Positions 8,584 to 13,848 of a stretch of DNA of 25,816 bases are shown here, piece by piece. This DNA comes from SVQP01 sp045606685 (GTDB lineage: Bacteria; Bacillota; Clostridia; Oscillospirales; CAG-272), in contig JAZUSJ010000062.1 of NCBI GenBank assembly GCA_045606685.1, positions 1 to 25,816 of the forward strand, read 5' to 3'. The notes under the pieces are model-generated. The model ran no database searches and was not told the origin of the DNA. It saw only the letters and a list, made by a program, of their open reading frames with translations. The stretch's first letter is position 1. Each line of letters begins with the position of its first letter. The translations under genes were made by a program, and so were the position numbers.

Positions 8584-8625
8584 AAAACTGCGGCTCGGGT
8601 GGGCTTGTCCGCATCCAAGCCGCAG
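8584..8625 (-). terminator. Internal bistable hairpin / partial terminator
   Basis: Read on the minus strand, CTGCGGCT (8618-8625) pairs with AGCCGCAG (8588-8595) and is followed by TTTT, giving a moderate terminator between the 115-aa and 101-aa genes. An alternative stem, GGCTTG (8616-8621) with CAAGCC (8602-8607), uses part of the same left arm, so the two folds exclude each other. Filamentous phages use a terminator at a similar place, between the abundant early small proteins and the surface proteins. The regulatory use here is inference. Confidence 0.55.
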
Positions 8626-8671
8626 AAACTATGTTTTTTAGTCAGTGATCACAGTACTGCACCGTTGCCGC

Positions 8672-9019
8672 TTACTTCAGCAGCATATTGAGCAGAGCCT
8701 TGTCGGATGCGCGGAAGGGCTTGATGGCGCACTCATACTCCACGCCGTTCTCATCGTAGGACTTGACGGCGTAGGTGTTGCCGCTGATGACCTTACCGGT
8801 GGCATCGTCCTTGATCTCGAAGGGCTTGACCACCAGCTCGGCGGCCATGGCGCTTCCGAAGACGATATCCAGTACGGTGTAACCGCCCTTATCGGGGGGA
8901 ATGATGGCCACGCGGACGTCCTTGCCTCTGACGTTACCACGGATGAAGTAGGAGAAGTAAGACTTGCCGTCCTTCTCGAATACCTCGCGCTCCACGAAAA
9001 TGTTCTTTTCTGCGTTCAT
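8672..9019 (-). CDS. Small soluble protein, possible ssDNA-binding protein
   Basis: This 115-aa protein has no signal peptide or TM helix. Strong RBS: AGGAGG about eight bases upstream of ATG. The sequence alternates strand-like segments (SYFSYFIRGNVRGKDVRVAII, then GYTVLDIVF) with basic and aromatic residues, and ends in a short helix (SDKALLNMLLK). That size and composition fit an OB-fold-like ssDNA-binding protein, the role of pV in filamentous phages, which coats ssDNA made by a HUH Rep. I see no diagnostic motif, so this rests on size, composition and position before an internal terminator. It is otherwise a hypothetical protein. Confidence 0.7.
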   Translation of the reverse strand: MNAEKNIFVEREVFEKDGKSYFSYFIRGNVRGKDVRVAIIPPDKGGYTVLDIVFGSAMAAELVVKPFEIKDDATGKVISGNTYAVKSYDENGVEYECAIKPFRASDKALLNMLLK

Positions 9020-9093
9020 GTTACTTTACCTCCTTTTTCGGTAATGTTAGTTCAGTTGATTTGGTTGGGTTCTATGCGATCCTTTGACGGGGA

Positions 9094-9354
9094 TCAGCCG
9101 CCCTTGCGCTGGGAGATCTCGCGGGCTTCCTTCTTGGACTTGCCCTCGGACAGAGCCTTCTTGTACTTGAAAATGCCGCTGTGATCGGACTGTGCCTGAA
9201 GGTATCCGGAACGGATGCCTGCCTCGTAATCGGTGAGGGGCTTTCCTTCCTTGGGGCCTTTGGTATGTACCTTGGCCTTACGCTCCTCGGCGTATCCCTT
9301 GGCTCGCTTGGACGGAATCGCCCATCTGCGCTTGTTGTACTTTTCGTTTGCCAT
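9094..9354 (-). CDS. Small basic protein, first gene after the main promoter
   Basis: This 86-aa, strongly Lys/Arg-rich protein starts at an ATG seven bases after AAGGAGG; a TTG six bases further upstream is less likely. The N-terminal half is basic (NKRRW, KRAKGYAEERKAK). The middle carries YEAGIRSGYLQAQ, similar in pattern to the 101-aa protein downstream (YDIGFKHGWDEAY). The C-terminus is Lys/Glu-rich with EGKSKKEAREIS. It is soluble, with no known domain. It is the first gene of the structural operon, about 185 bases after the predicted transcription start, behind the folded leader. Its function is unknown; nucleic-acid binding is plausible from composition. Confidence 0.7.
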   Translation of the reverse strand: MANEKYNKRRWAIPSKRAKGYAEERKAKVHTKGPKEGKPLTDYEAGIRSGYLQAQSDHSGIFKYKKALSEGKSKKEAREISQRKGG

Positions 9355-9419
9355 GTGCAAACCTCCTTTGTAGATTTGGTGCCCGTAGGCTATTCAGTTG
9401 TTCGTTTGTTTTATAAACG

Positions 9420-9539
9420 GTAATCACTTCGCATTCTGCGAAACATCGTGTTTCCTGCGACCTCGTTGCTCCGAAGGTGGCCACCTGTTCTTTGCAAAGT
9501 TCAGAGATCGGATGCGTCGCGGTTCTCTGCGGTGATTAC
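9420..9539 (-). promoter_or_regulatory. Highly structured leader of the structural operon (possible ori/packaging signal)
   Basis: The stretch 9355-9750 has no gene; this part is packed with symmetry. GTGATTAC plus TGCG (9528-9539) pairs with GTAATCAC...CGCA (9420-9433), enclosing about 95 bases. Inside are the hairpin GAAACA-tcg-TGTTTC (9440-9454), the perfect 12-base palindrome AGGTGGCCACCT (9475-9486), the palindrome CTTTGCAAAG (9490-9499), and CAGAGA (9502-9507) with TCTCTG (9524-9529). The predicted transcription start (about 9539) coincides with the 5' base of the outer stem, so a transcript would begin inside the fold. In an ssDNA phage such a region could also be the packaging hairpin or a replication origin. 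Confidence 0.6.
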
Positions 9540-9545
9540 GCATAC

Positions 9546-9574
9546 AGTATAGCGAATTTCAAAGGTAAACTCAA
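9546..9574 (-). promoter_or_regulatory. Promoter of the structural operon
   Basis: On the minus strand TTGAGT (9569-9574) and TATACT (9546-9551) are separated by 17 bases, close to the SigA consensus. Transcription would start near 9539 and read through the folded leader into the genes from 9354 down to the rep gene. Confidence 0.7.
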
Positions 9575-9665
9575 CTTTTCTGACTGCCCACTTTTCCTTT
9601 GTTTCTATACACTTTTGCGTGTTTTCTGTCCATGTTTGTGACTCGTTTTCTCCTGTTTGATTTGC

Positions 9666-9694
9666 TCTCTTACCAGACTATTACAGTCTCTTAC
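9666..9694 (-). repeat. Two TCTCTTAC direct repeats flanking an inverted repeat
   Basis: On the plus strand TCTCTTAC occurs at 9666-9673 and 9687-9694, a period of 21 bases or two helical turns. Between them sits AGACT-attac-AGTCT (9675-9689). The cluster lies about 95 bases upstream of the -35 box of the structural promoter, where a regulator or a replication protein could bind. Confidence 0.45.
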
Positions 9695-9702
9695 AATACT
9701 AT

Positions 9703-9740
9703 AAAAAAGCGAAAGGGCAAGAACCGAAATTCTTGCCCTT
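9703..9740 (-). terminator. Rho-independent terminator after the 82-aa gene
   Basis: On the minus strand the stem AAGGGCAAGAA / TTCTTGCCCTT (11 perfect pairs, 9713-9740, six-base loop) is followed by TCGC and TTTTTT. It begins 11 bases after the stop codon at 9751 and separates the early regulatory genes from the structural operon. Confidence 0.85.
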
Positions 9741-9750
9741 GATGAGTTTG

Positions 9751-9999
9751 TTATTCCACATAAGTACGAGTATAATTGGTAGACGGTAACCGCTTGCCAT
9801 TGATATGCCGCTTTCCCTGAAAGGCCAGATTGTATGCCAGGTCTCTCTTGGGCGTACGGCGGTAATAGGTATCATGGCTGGTCAGCACGTTGTTCTCCCT
9901 CTTATGCTTCTGAATGACCATGACCTGCTTGACGATATAGCAAGGTGTGCGGTACACGTTGTCCGCTCCCTGCAAATAATCGGGCATATAGTTTTCCAT
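9751..9999 (-). CDS. Small hypothetical protein coupled to the sigma-like gene
   Basis: This 82-aa protein starts at an ATG that shares one base with the TAA stop of the upstream gene (TAATG), a classical sign of translational coupling. It has no signal peptide or TM helix. Composition is polar, with Tyr and Arg/Lys clusters (YYRRTPKRD, KRHINGKR). No domain is recognised. It is the last gene before a strong terminator. Given its position with the HTH protein and zinc-ribbon protein, a regulatory or replication-accessory role is likely but unproven. Confidence 0.65.
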   Translation of the reverse strand: MENYMPDYLQGADNVYRTPCYIVKQVMVIQKHKRENNVLTSHDTYYRRTPKRDLAYNLAFQGKRHINGKRLPSTNYTRTYVE

Positions 10000-10307
10000 T
10001 ATGCTACCTCCTGATTCATAGCTTCGTAGAAGAAATCCACGATCTTCTTATTGCTTTTGTAAATGTAACTCACCGAATACCCCAGCCGCTCTGCCGCTGC
10101 CTCGTAGGTACAGCACTCGATGTAGAGACAAACGTACACTTCATAGACCCTCGGAGGAGCCATGCAAATGATTTGGTTGTACCGGGTCACGGTTCCCAGG
10201 ATACCGTTTTGTCCCACCGAATCGAACGCCTTGGCGAAGGTGTCCTTACGGGAATAATAGTAGCGAATATTCGCGAGCGCTGCTTTGATCTGTTCCATTG
10301 TTACCAT
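9999..10307 (-). CDS. Sigma-70 region 4-like / ArpU-type HTH regulator
   Basis: This 102-aa protein ends in a helix-turn-helix resembling sigma-70 region 4: YEAAAERLGYSVSYIYK at about 68-84, followed by NKKIVDFFYEA. Small proteins of this kind (ArpU-like phage late regulators and related RinA-type factors) switch on late phage operons in Gram-positive hosts. The start chosen is the ATG preceded by GGAAAGGAAAG; the in-frame extension upstream lacks a ribosome site. A plausible target is the structural promoter at 9546-9574, but that is inference. The gene follows a terminator with only about 35 bases between, so it either depends on read-through or has a promoter overlapping the hairpin region. 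Confidence 0.7.
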   Translation of the reverse strand: MVTMEQIKAALANIRYYYSRKDTFAKAFDSVGQNGILGTVTRYNQIICMAPPRVYEVYVCLYIECCTYEAAAERLGYSVSYIYKSNKKIVDFFYEAMNQEVA

Positions 10308-10339
10308 ATTTCTTTCCTTTCCCGAAGTCACGTTGCGAG

Positions 10340-10394
10340 AAAAAACGCCTCTGCAAACAGTAACCTCACTGTGAGATTTCTGTTCGTAGAGGCG
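10340..10394 (-). terminator. Strong hairpin plus U-tract upstream of the sigma-like gene
   Basis: On the minus strand CGCCTCT-a-C-g-AACAG (10380-10394) pairs with CTGTT-t-G-c-AGAGGCG (10346-10360), with a small inner stem CTCA/TGAG, and is followed by TTTTTT. It lies about 35 bases before the ATG of the next gene, so it could act as an attenuator as well as a terminator. Confidence 0.75.
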
Positions 10395-10425
10395 AATTGT
10401 ATCCCTTTGACACGAACCTTACCCA

Positions 10426-10485
10426 TACGGTAGAGGGGAAGGATTTACCCGGGCACTGTTTCAGCCCGACCTTCTGCTTGCCGTA
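10426..10485 (-). ncRNA. Stacked stem-loop before the terminator (candidate small RNA or leader)
   Basis: Three nested stems are visible on the minus strand: TACGG/CCGTA (10481-10485 with 10426-10430), GAAGG/CCTTC (10470-10474 with 10438-10442) and CGGGC/GCCCG (10464-10468 with 1050-54 of the same hundred, i.e. 10450-10454). Together with the terminator at 10340-10394 this could be a 150-base structured transcript or attenuator. A 43-codon ORF (10366-10497) also spans it but has no ribosome site. Confidence 0.4.
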
Positions 10486-10505
10486 CAGACGTATCATGAT
10501 TTATT

Positions 10506-10694
10506 TCATTGTGTTGCTTTTATGATCTTGATATGCCGCTCCCGATCAGAGTGTTTTTTGCTGAACACGGATGCCTTGCATACGGGGCATTTGCCGGAGT
10601 AGGAGCCGTTTTCGGCTCGTTTGACCTTCATATAGTTTAGGCATTCCGGACAATGGATCGTTATGTCCTTCTTTGTACTGCGTAAAATTTCCAT
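10506..10694 (-). CDS. Small zinc-ribbon protein
   Basis: This 62-aa protein carries two CxxC knuckles: CPEC at 15-18 and CPVC at 36-39. They are 17 residues apart, a classic treble-clef or zinc-ribbon spacing. The rest is basic (KKHSDRERHIKIIK), consistent with DNA or RNA binding. The start is the ATG nine bases after AGGAGG; a longer in-frame extension reaches back through non-coding sequence without a ribosome site. It lies between the LexA-like repressor and the sigma-like protein, so a regulatory role in the phage-like module is likely. The exact function is unknown. Confidence 0.75.
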   Translation of the reverse strand: MEILRSTKKDITIHCPECLNYMKVKRAENGSYSGKCPVCKASVFSKKHSDRERHIKIIKATQ

Positions 10695-10817
10695 GGTTGA
10701 AAACCTCCTGTTTTTCCTCGGCATGAACAGAGGAGAAACGGATAAACCGCCTATTGTGGGAGTGGAAAGCGCCACACATCGGCTTGGCCTATCTTCTTTC
10801 ACGCCGTGTATATCTCT

Positions 10818-10837
10818 CCAAGTCCAAGGGTACTTGG
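10818..10837. promoter_or_regulatory. Operator-like inverted repeat
   Basis: CCAAGT (10818-10823) and ACTTGG (10832-10837) form a perfect inverted repeat with an eight-base centre, in the gap between the repressor gene and the zinc-ribbon gene. It could bind a dimeric regulator. No good promoter was found next to it. Confidence 0.3.
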
Positions 10838-10853
10838 ATGATGCTGAATCAAA

Positions 10854-10869
10854 GCACCGTTTACGGTGC
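10854..10869 (-). terminator. Weak terminator overlapping the repressor stop codon
   Basis: On the minus strand GCACCG-taaa-CGGTGC is followed by TTT GATT. The loop contains the TAA stop of the repressor gene. The U-tract is short, so termination is probably partial. Confidence 0.45.
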
Positions 10870-11496
10870 GTGGATCACGTGATCCACTACGCCCAGGATA
10901 TCCCACTCCCCGTCAGGGTGAATGTCCCGATAGATGGGCTTGCCTTTCTCGTCTACTTCGTCATTGGCTGGTTCCAGATAATGCCGACTGTCAGCAAATG
11001 CCAGCACCTTGGCGGTGACTTCCTCTTGGTTGAGTCGGGCGATCACCACTTCACCGACATTGGCGGTGTTCTGTACTTTGACTACCATGAGGTCTCCATC
11101 GAAGATACCGCGCTTGATCATGCTCTGACCCTTCGCTCTTAGGATGAAATGTTCCTCTGTGCCGAAGATCTCCACAGGAAGCGCTACCGTTGCGGTGATG
11201 TTCTCCACTGCCAGCAAGGGTGTGCCGCAGGGACAGGAGCCTACGATGGAGGTGTGCTTGGTCTGTCCTATATGTAGATTATCCGGTATGGAAATGATCC
11301 TTCTGCCGCCCACGTAGGCGACCTCGATTAGCTCTCGCTCCTCCAGCGTTGCGATGAGCTTGGATACCCAGCTAGTAGAGCTGATCCCGCAAGCCGCACC
11401 GATCTCACGAAAGGTGGGTGACCTTCTCTCATTGATATGACAGTCGCGTATGTACTGATACACGTCATTCAGTTTGGATTCATCAAATCTTCTCAT
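10861..11496 (-). CDS. LexA/S24-type self-cleaving repressor
   Basis: This 211-aa protein has a LexA-like winged helix-turn-helix at about 8-60 (SPTFREIGAACGISSTS, then a recognition helix). Its C-terminal S24 protease domain has a candidate catalytic Ser125 in GQSM and Lys163 in VTAKVL. The bond expected to break sits at Cys90-Gly91 (SCPCGTP), where LexA usually has Ala-Gly. The start is the ATG seven bases after GAGAGG; six extra in-frame residues upstream are less likely. Such proteins repress prophage genes and lose grip after DNA damage through RecA-stimulated self-cleavage. Its own promoter carries an AGAAC-N5-GTTCT operator, suggesting autoregulation. It may be the phage-like module's lysogeny switch; the chromosomal LexA itself is a less likely reading, given the flanking small phage-type genes. 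Confidence 0.85.
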   Translation of the reverse strand: MRRFDESKLNDVYQYIRDCHINERRSPTFREIGAACGISSTSWVSKLIATLEERELIEVAYVGGRRIISIPDNLHIGQTKHTSIVGSCPCGTPLLAVENITATVALPVEIFGTEEHFILRAKGQSMIKRGIFDGDLMVVKVQNTANVGEVVIARLNQEEVTAKVLAFADSRHYLEPANDEVDEKGKPIYRDIHPDGEWDILGVVDHVIHAP

Positions 11497-11525
11497 ATCC
11501 GTACCTCTCAACATTGAGCATTAAA

Positions 11526-11576
11526 AGAACGCTTTGTTCTGTTAAGAATAATACCACGAAAGAGGCGATTTGTCAA
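11526..11576 (-). promoter_or_regulatory. Repressor promoter with SOS-box-like operator
   Basis: TTGACA (11571-11576), a 17-base spacer and TATTAT (11548-11553) form a near-consensus SigA promoter on the minus strand. Just downstream of the -10 box is AGAAC-aaagc-GTTCT (11526-11540), an inverted repeat like the Gram-positive SOS box (GAAC-N4-GTTC) but with five central bases. Binding there would block transcription initiation. Confidence 0.75.
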
Positions 11577-11615
11577 CGGGTTTCGGAGCTGAAAATGTGG
11601 CAGAGCGGGAAGGTG

Positions 11616-11819
11616 TCACTTTTTGCCGACACCTTCTTTGCTTTTGGGTCTATCTCTGGATTTGTACTTGTAGTAGTTTTTTATATGCTCAGAAAGTGTC
11701 AAGTCAAGTGCTGAAGCCCATACGTTGAAATCGTCATCGTGGAGCTGCCTGACATCCGGTGGCTCGTTGATCAGTACTCGAAGTCCTGTTTTATTGCCCG
11801 TGATCTTGATCTCCTGCAT
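11616..11819 (-). CDS. Small hypothetical protein at the head of the module
   Basis: This 67-aa protein starts at an ATG about seven bases after AAAGGAGG, downstream of a good promoter, so it is very likely expressed. The sequence is mixed, with an acidic middle (DVRQLHDDDF) and a basic end (KSRDRPKSKEGVGKK); no TM helix or known domain is seen. A 9-bp hairpin (GAAGGTGTC/GACACCTTC, 11609-11636) overlaps its last codons; its T-rich side faces the plus strand. It is probably part of the phage-like module because of direction and spacing, but it could equally be the neighbouring chromosomal gene. Function unknown. Confidence 0.7.
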   Translation of the reverse strand: MQEIKITGNKTGLRVLINEPPDVRQLHDDDFNVWASALDLTLSEHIKNYYKYKSRDRPKSKEGVGKK

Positions 11820-11851
11820 ACCTGTATCCTCCTTTCTTTGCGGTTGCTATT

Positions 11852-11880
11852 ACTATACCACACGGGAGGGGGAATGTAAA
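11852..11880 (-). promoter_or_regulatory. Promoter of the 67-aa gene
   Basis: TTTACA (11875-11880) and TATAGT (11852-11857) are 17 bases apart on the minus strand, followed by AAAGGAGG and the ATG at 11819. Confidence 0.7.
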
Positions 11881-11891
11881 CTTGCGGGACT

Positions 11892-11927
11892 GGACAGTTT
11901 TGGGACGGGGGTGGATAGTTTTGAGAC
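11892..11927. repeat. Two 15-base direct repeats with 21-base period
   Basis: GGACAGTTTTGGGAC (11892-11906) and GGATAGTTTTGAGAC (11913-11927) differ at two positions and start exactly 21 bases apart. They lie just upstream of the -35 box of the 67-aa gene, a position typical for an activator that binds side by side on one face of the helix. A recombination end or a remnant insertion-sequence terminus is also possible. Confidence 0.45.
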
Positions 11928-11975
11928 ATGGAAAGATGACTTTGTTACATGATGATTCTTATTCACACGTATGTG

Positions 11976-12023
11976 AGAAAAATATCGCCGAGAGCGACCA
12001 ACGGTTGCTCTCGGCGTTTTTCT
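11976..12023 (-). terminator. Bidirectional terminator ending the exporter operon
   Basis: CGCCGAGAGC (11986-11995) pairs perfectly with GCTCTCGGCG (12007-12016). On the plus strand TTTTT follows at once; on the minus strand ATA and then TTTTT follow, and the outer AGAAAAA/TTTTTCT can pair as well. It begins eight bases after the last exporter stop codon. Confidence 0.85.
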
Positions 12024-12030
12024 ATTCACA

Positions 12031-13848
12031 TCAAGTTGCCCCTTGTTCTGTGTAATACTGCGCCTGTGCATTCCAAAGCTCAAAGTATTTTCCCGACTCG
12101 TCTGCCAGAAGCTCGGCATGACTTCCTTTCTGGATGACCTGACCCTCATGGAAAACGGCGATCTCGTCGCAGAACTTGCAAGAGGAGAGACGGTGGGAAA
12201 TATAGATGGCAGTCTTATCGCCGGCGATGTCGTTGAACTTGCTGTAGATCTCAGCCTCGGCAATGGGATCGAGGGCGGCGGTGGGTTCATCGAGGATGAT
12301 GAAGGGCGCGTCTTTGTATAGGGCTCTGGCGATGGCGATCTTTTGCGCTTCGCCGCCGGAGACCTCCACGCCAGTGGTCTCAAAATCCTTATAAAGCGGG
12401 GTATGGATACCGTCAGGCATGGTGGATAGTCGCTCGCCAAAGCCGGCCTTTTTCAGGCAGGCAGTCACCAAGCCTTCGTCGTAAGTTTCAGCAGCCGCCA
12501 CGTTCTGTGCCAAAGGAAAAGAGAATAGGCGAAAATCCTGGAATACCACTGAAAAAACCGAAAGATAATCCGCATAATTGTATTGTCGGATGTCTATACC
12601 ATTGAGCAAGATCACCCCTTCGGTGGGATCGTAGAGACGACAGAGTAGCTTGATGAAGGTGGTCTTACCGCTTCCGTTCATGCCCACCACCGCAAGACGG
12701 CTTCCGACTTGGAACTTAATGGAGAGGTTGCGGATGGCGTAATCCTCACAGCCGGGATATTTGAAGCTGACATTTCGAAACTCCACCTCGTAGTGTCTGT
12801 CAACACGCTTTTCCGTGGTCAGGGAGCCTTGATACATATCATTGGAAATGTCGAAGAAGGACAGGTAGGTCTCGATGAAGGGAGTATTGGCACGGATATT
12901 GGTGACAGCACCGAATATGGCATTCACACCATAGATAAAATTCTCCAAATACCCAACATATTTTATGACGTTGCCGATGGGAAACACCTGCGCCGTACAG
13001 TACATACATACCAGTAAATACAGAAATGCTCGGAGGATAAAGAGTAGTAGCTGAGATGGTATCTGCAATTTAAAGTCCAGATTGTTGACGTCAAAGTAGG
13101 TCCTTCGCGTGTCCGTAAGCAGTTGTTCCGTGACCTTTTCACAGTAGATATACTGTTTATAGAGCCGTATATCCCGATTGTTTCGCGGCATCCCCATGCC
13201 GATGCGATTCTCGTCCATCAAGGCCTTGTTGACATGATCCTTGTATACTGACATCTTTCTATTGCTGTAAAAGCCGTACCATATGATGCCAATCAATAGA
13301 ATGATGATGCCCACAAGATAAACAATACTCATGGGCTCAAAGGGAGCCGCGGCGATCTGTATCATCATATCTATGAAGAATACCGCTGACATAGCCGATA
13401 GGATCACCGAGCTAATAATTGTCTCTATGCTCCAGCGTAACCGATGTATACCGTTGGAATTGATATAGGAATTCTCGGTAATAGTACGGCGCAGGGTGCG
13501 GATTTCGGGATCCTCCAGCTTATCATAATCCAAGGAGAGGGTCTTTTGCAGGAAAGCTGCCCGCTCTCTCTGAAAGAGGATGGCATATTCATGACCAGCG
13601 ATCCGCCTAAGTATGGCGCTCAAGAGTGCGATAAGCAGATTACCACCGAGAGCCATGATGACCAGCGTCCAGATTCGTGTTTTATCCGCGCCATCATAGA
13701 GTGCCGTGACAATATCTGCGGAGAGCCACAGATTGAAGAAGGGACTGACACGCCATACAAGGGTATACAGCGTATACAGTGGAAAATATCGTGGATTGAA
13801 GCTGAACAGCATTTTGAGTGCACGAATATTGGGATTATTCTTCTTCAT
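12031..13848 (-). CDS. ABC exporter half-transporter (cassette 2, subunit B)
   Basis: This 605-aa half-transporter has an N-terminal six-helix membrane domain (about 20-330) and an ATPase domain. Walker A is GMNGSGKTT (about 387-395). The rest of the domain has a Q-loop in VVFQDF, signature VSGGEAQKIAIA (about 494), Walker B FIILDEPTAALD (about 514) with the catalytic Glu intact, and H-loop YISHRLSS (about 552). The start is an ATG eight bases after AAGGAGG, and that ribosome site lies inside the last codons of the upstream exporter gene, which overlaps by 14 bases. It should pair with the 13835-15685 product as a heterodimer. It is most similar to the 16084-17967 subunit: both end in AQAQYYTEQ-x-AT and share LLADES and ELW. 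No N-terminal peptidase domain is seen, so the cargo is not necessarily a double-glycine peptide. Confidence 0.92.
   Translation of the reverse strand: MKKNNPNIRALKMLFSFNPRYFPLYTLYTLVWRVSPFFNLWLSADIVTALYDGADKTRIWTLVIMALGGNLLIALLSAILRRIAGHEYAILFQRERAAFLQKTLSLDYDKLEDPEIRTLRRTITENSYINSNGIHRLRWSIETIISSVILSAMSAVFFIDMMIQIAAAPFEPMSIVYLVGIIILLIGIIWYGFYSNRKMSVYKDHVNKALMDENRIGMGMPRNNRDIRLYKQYIYCEKVTEQLLTDTRRTYFDVNNLDFKLQIPSQLLLFILRAFLYLLVCMYCTAQVFPIGNVIKYVGYLENFIYGVNAIFGAVTNIRANTPFIETYLSFFDISNDMYQGSLTTEKRVDRHYEVEFRNVSFKYPGCEDYAIRNLSIKFQVGSRLAVVGMNGSGKTTFIKLLCRLYDPTEGVILLNGIDIRQYNYADYLSVFSVVFQDFRLFSFPLAQNVAAAETYDEGLVTACLKKAGFGERLSTMPDGIHTPLYKDFETTGVEVSGGEAQKIAIARALYKDAPFIILDEPTAALDPIAEAEIYSKFNDIAGDKTAIYISHRLSSCKFCDEIAVFHEGQVIQKGSHAELLADESGKYFELWNAQAQYYTEQGAT

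Noticed and set aside
9278..9484. 68-codon minus-strand frame across the structured leader
   Set aside because: It has no ribosome site, overlaps the 86-aa gene in another frame and is explained by the leader region.
10366..10497. 43-codon minus-strand ORF between the zinc-ribbon and sigma-like genes as a real gene
   Set aside because: No ribosome site precedes its ATG, and it is largely accounted for by the stems and terminator; kept only as part of a finding.
1..12000. dif-like XerC/D site or matching direct repeats flanking the phage-like module
   Set aside because: I looked for a dif-like sequence and for identical flanking repeats and found none; the left border may lie outside the window.
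11853..12440. 195-codon minus-strand frame across the exporter end
   Set aside because: It runs through the terminator and the promoter of the 67-aa gene and is Ser/Pro/Arg-biased.
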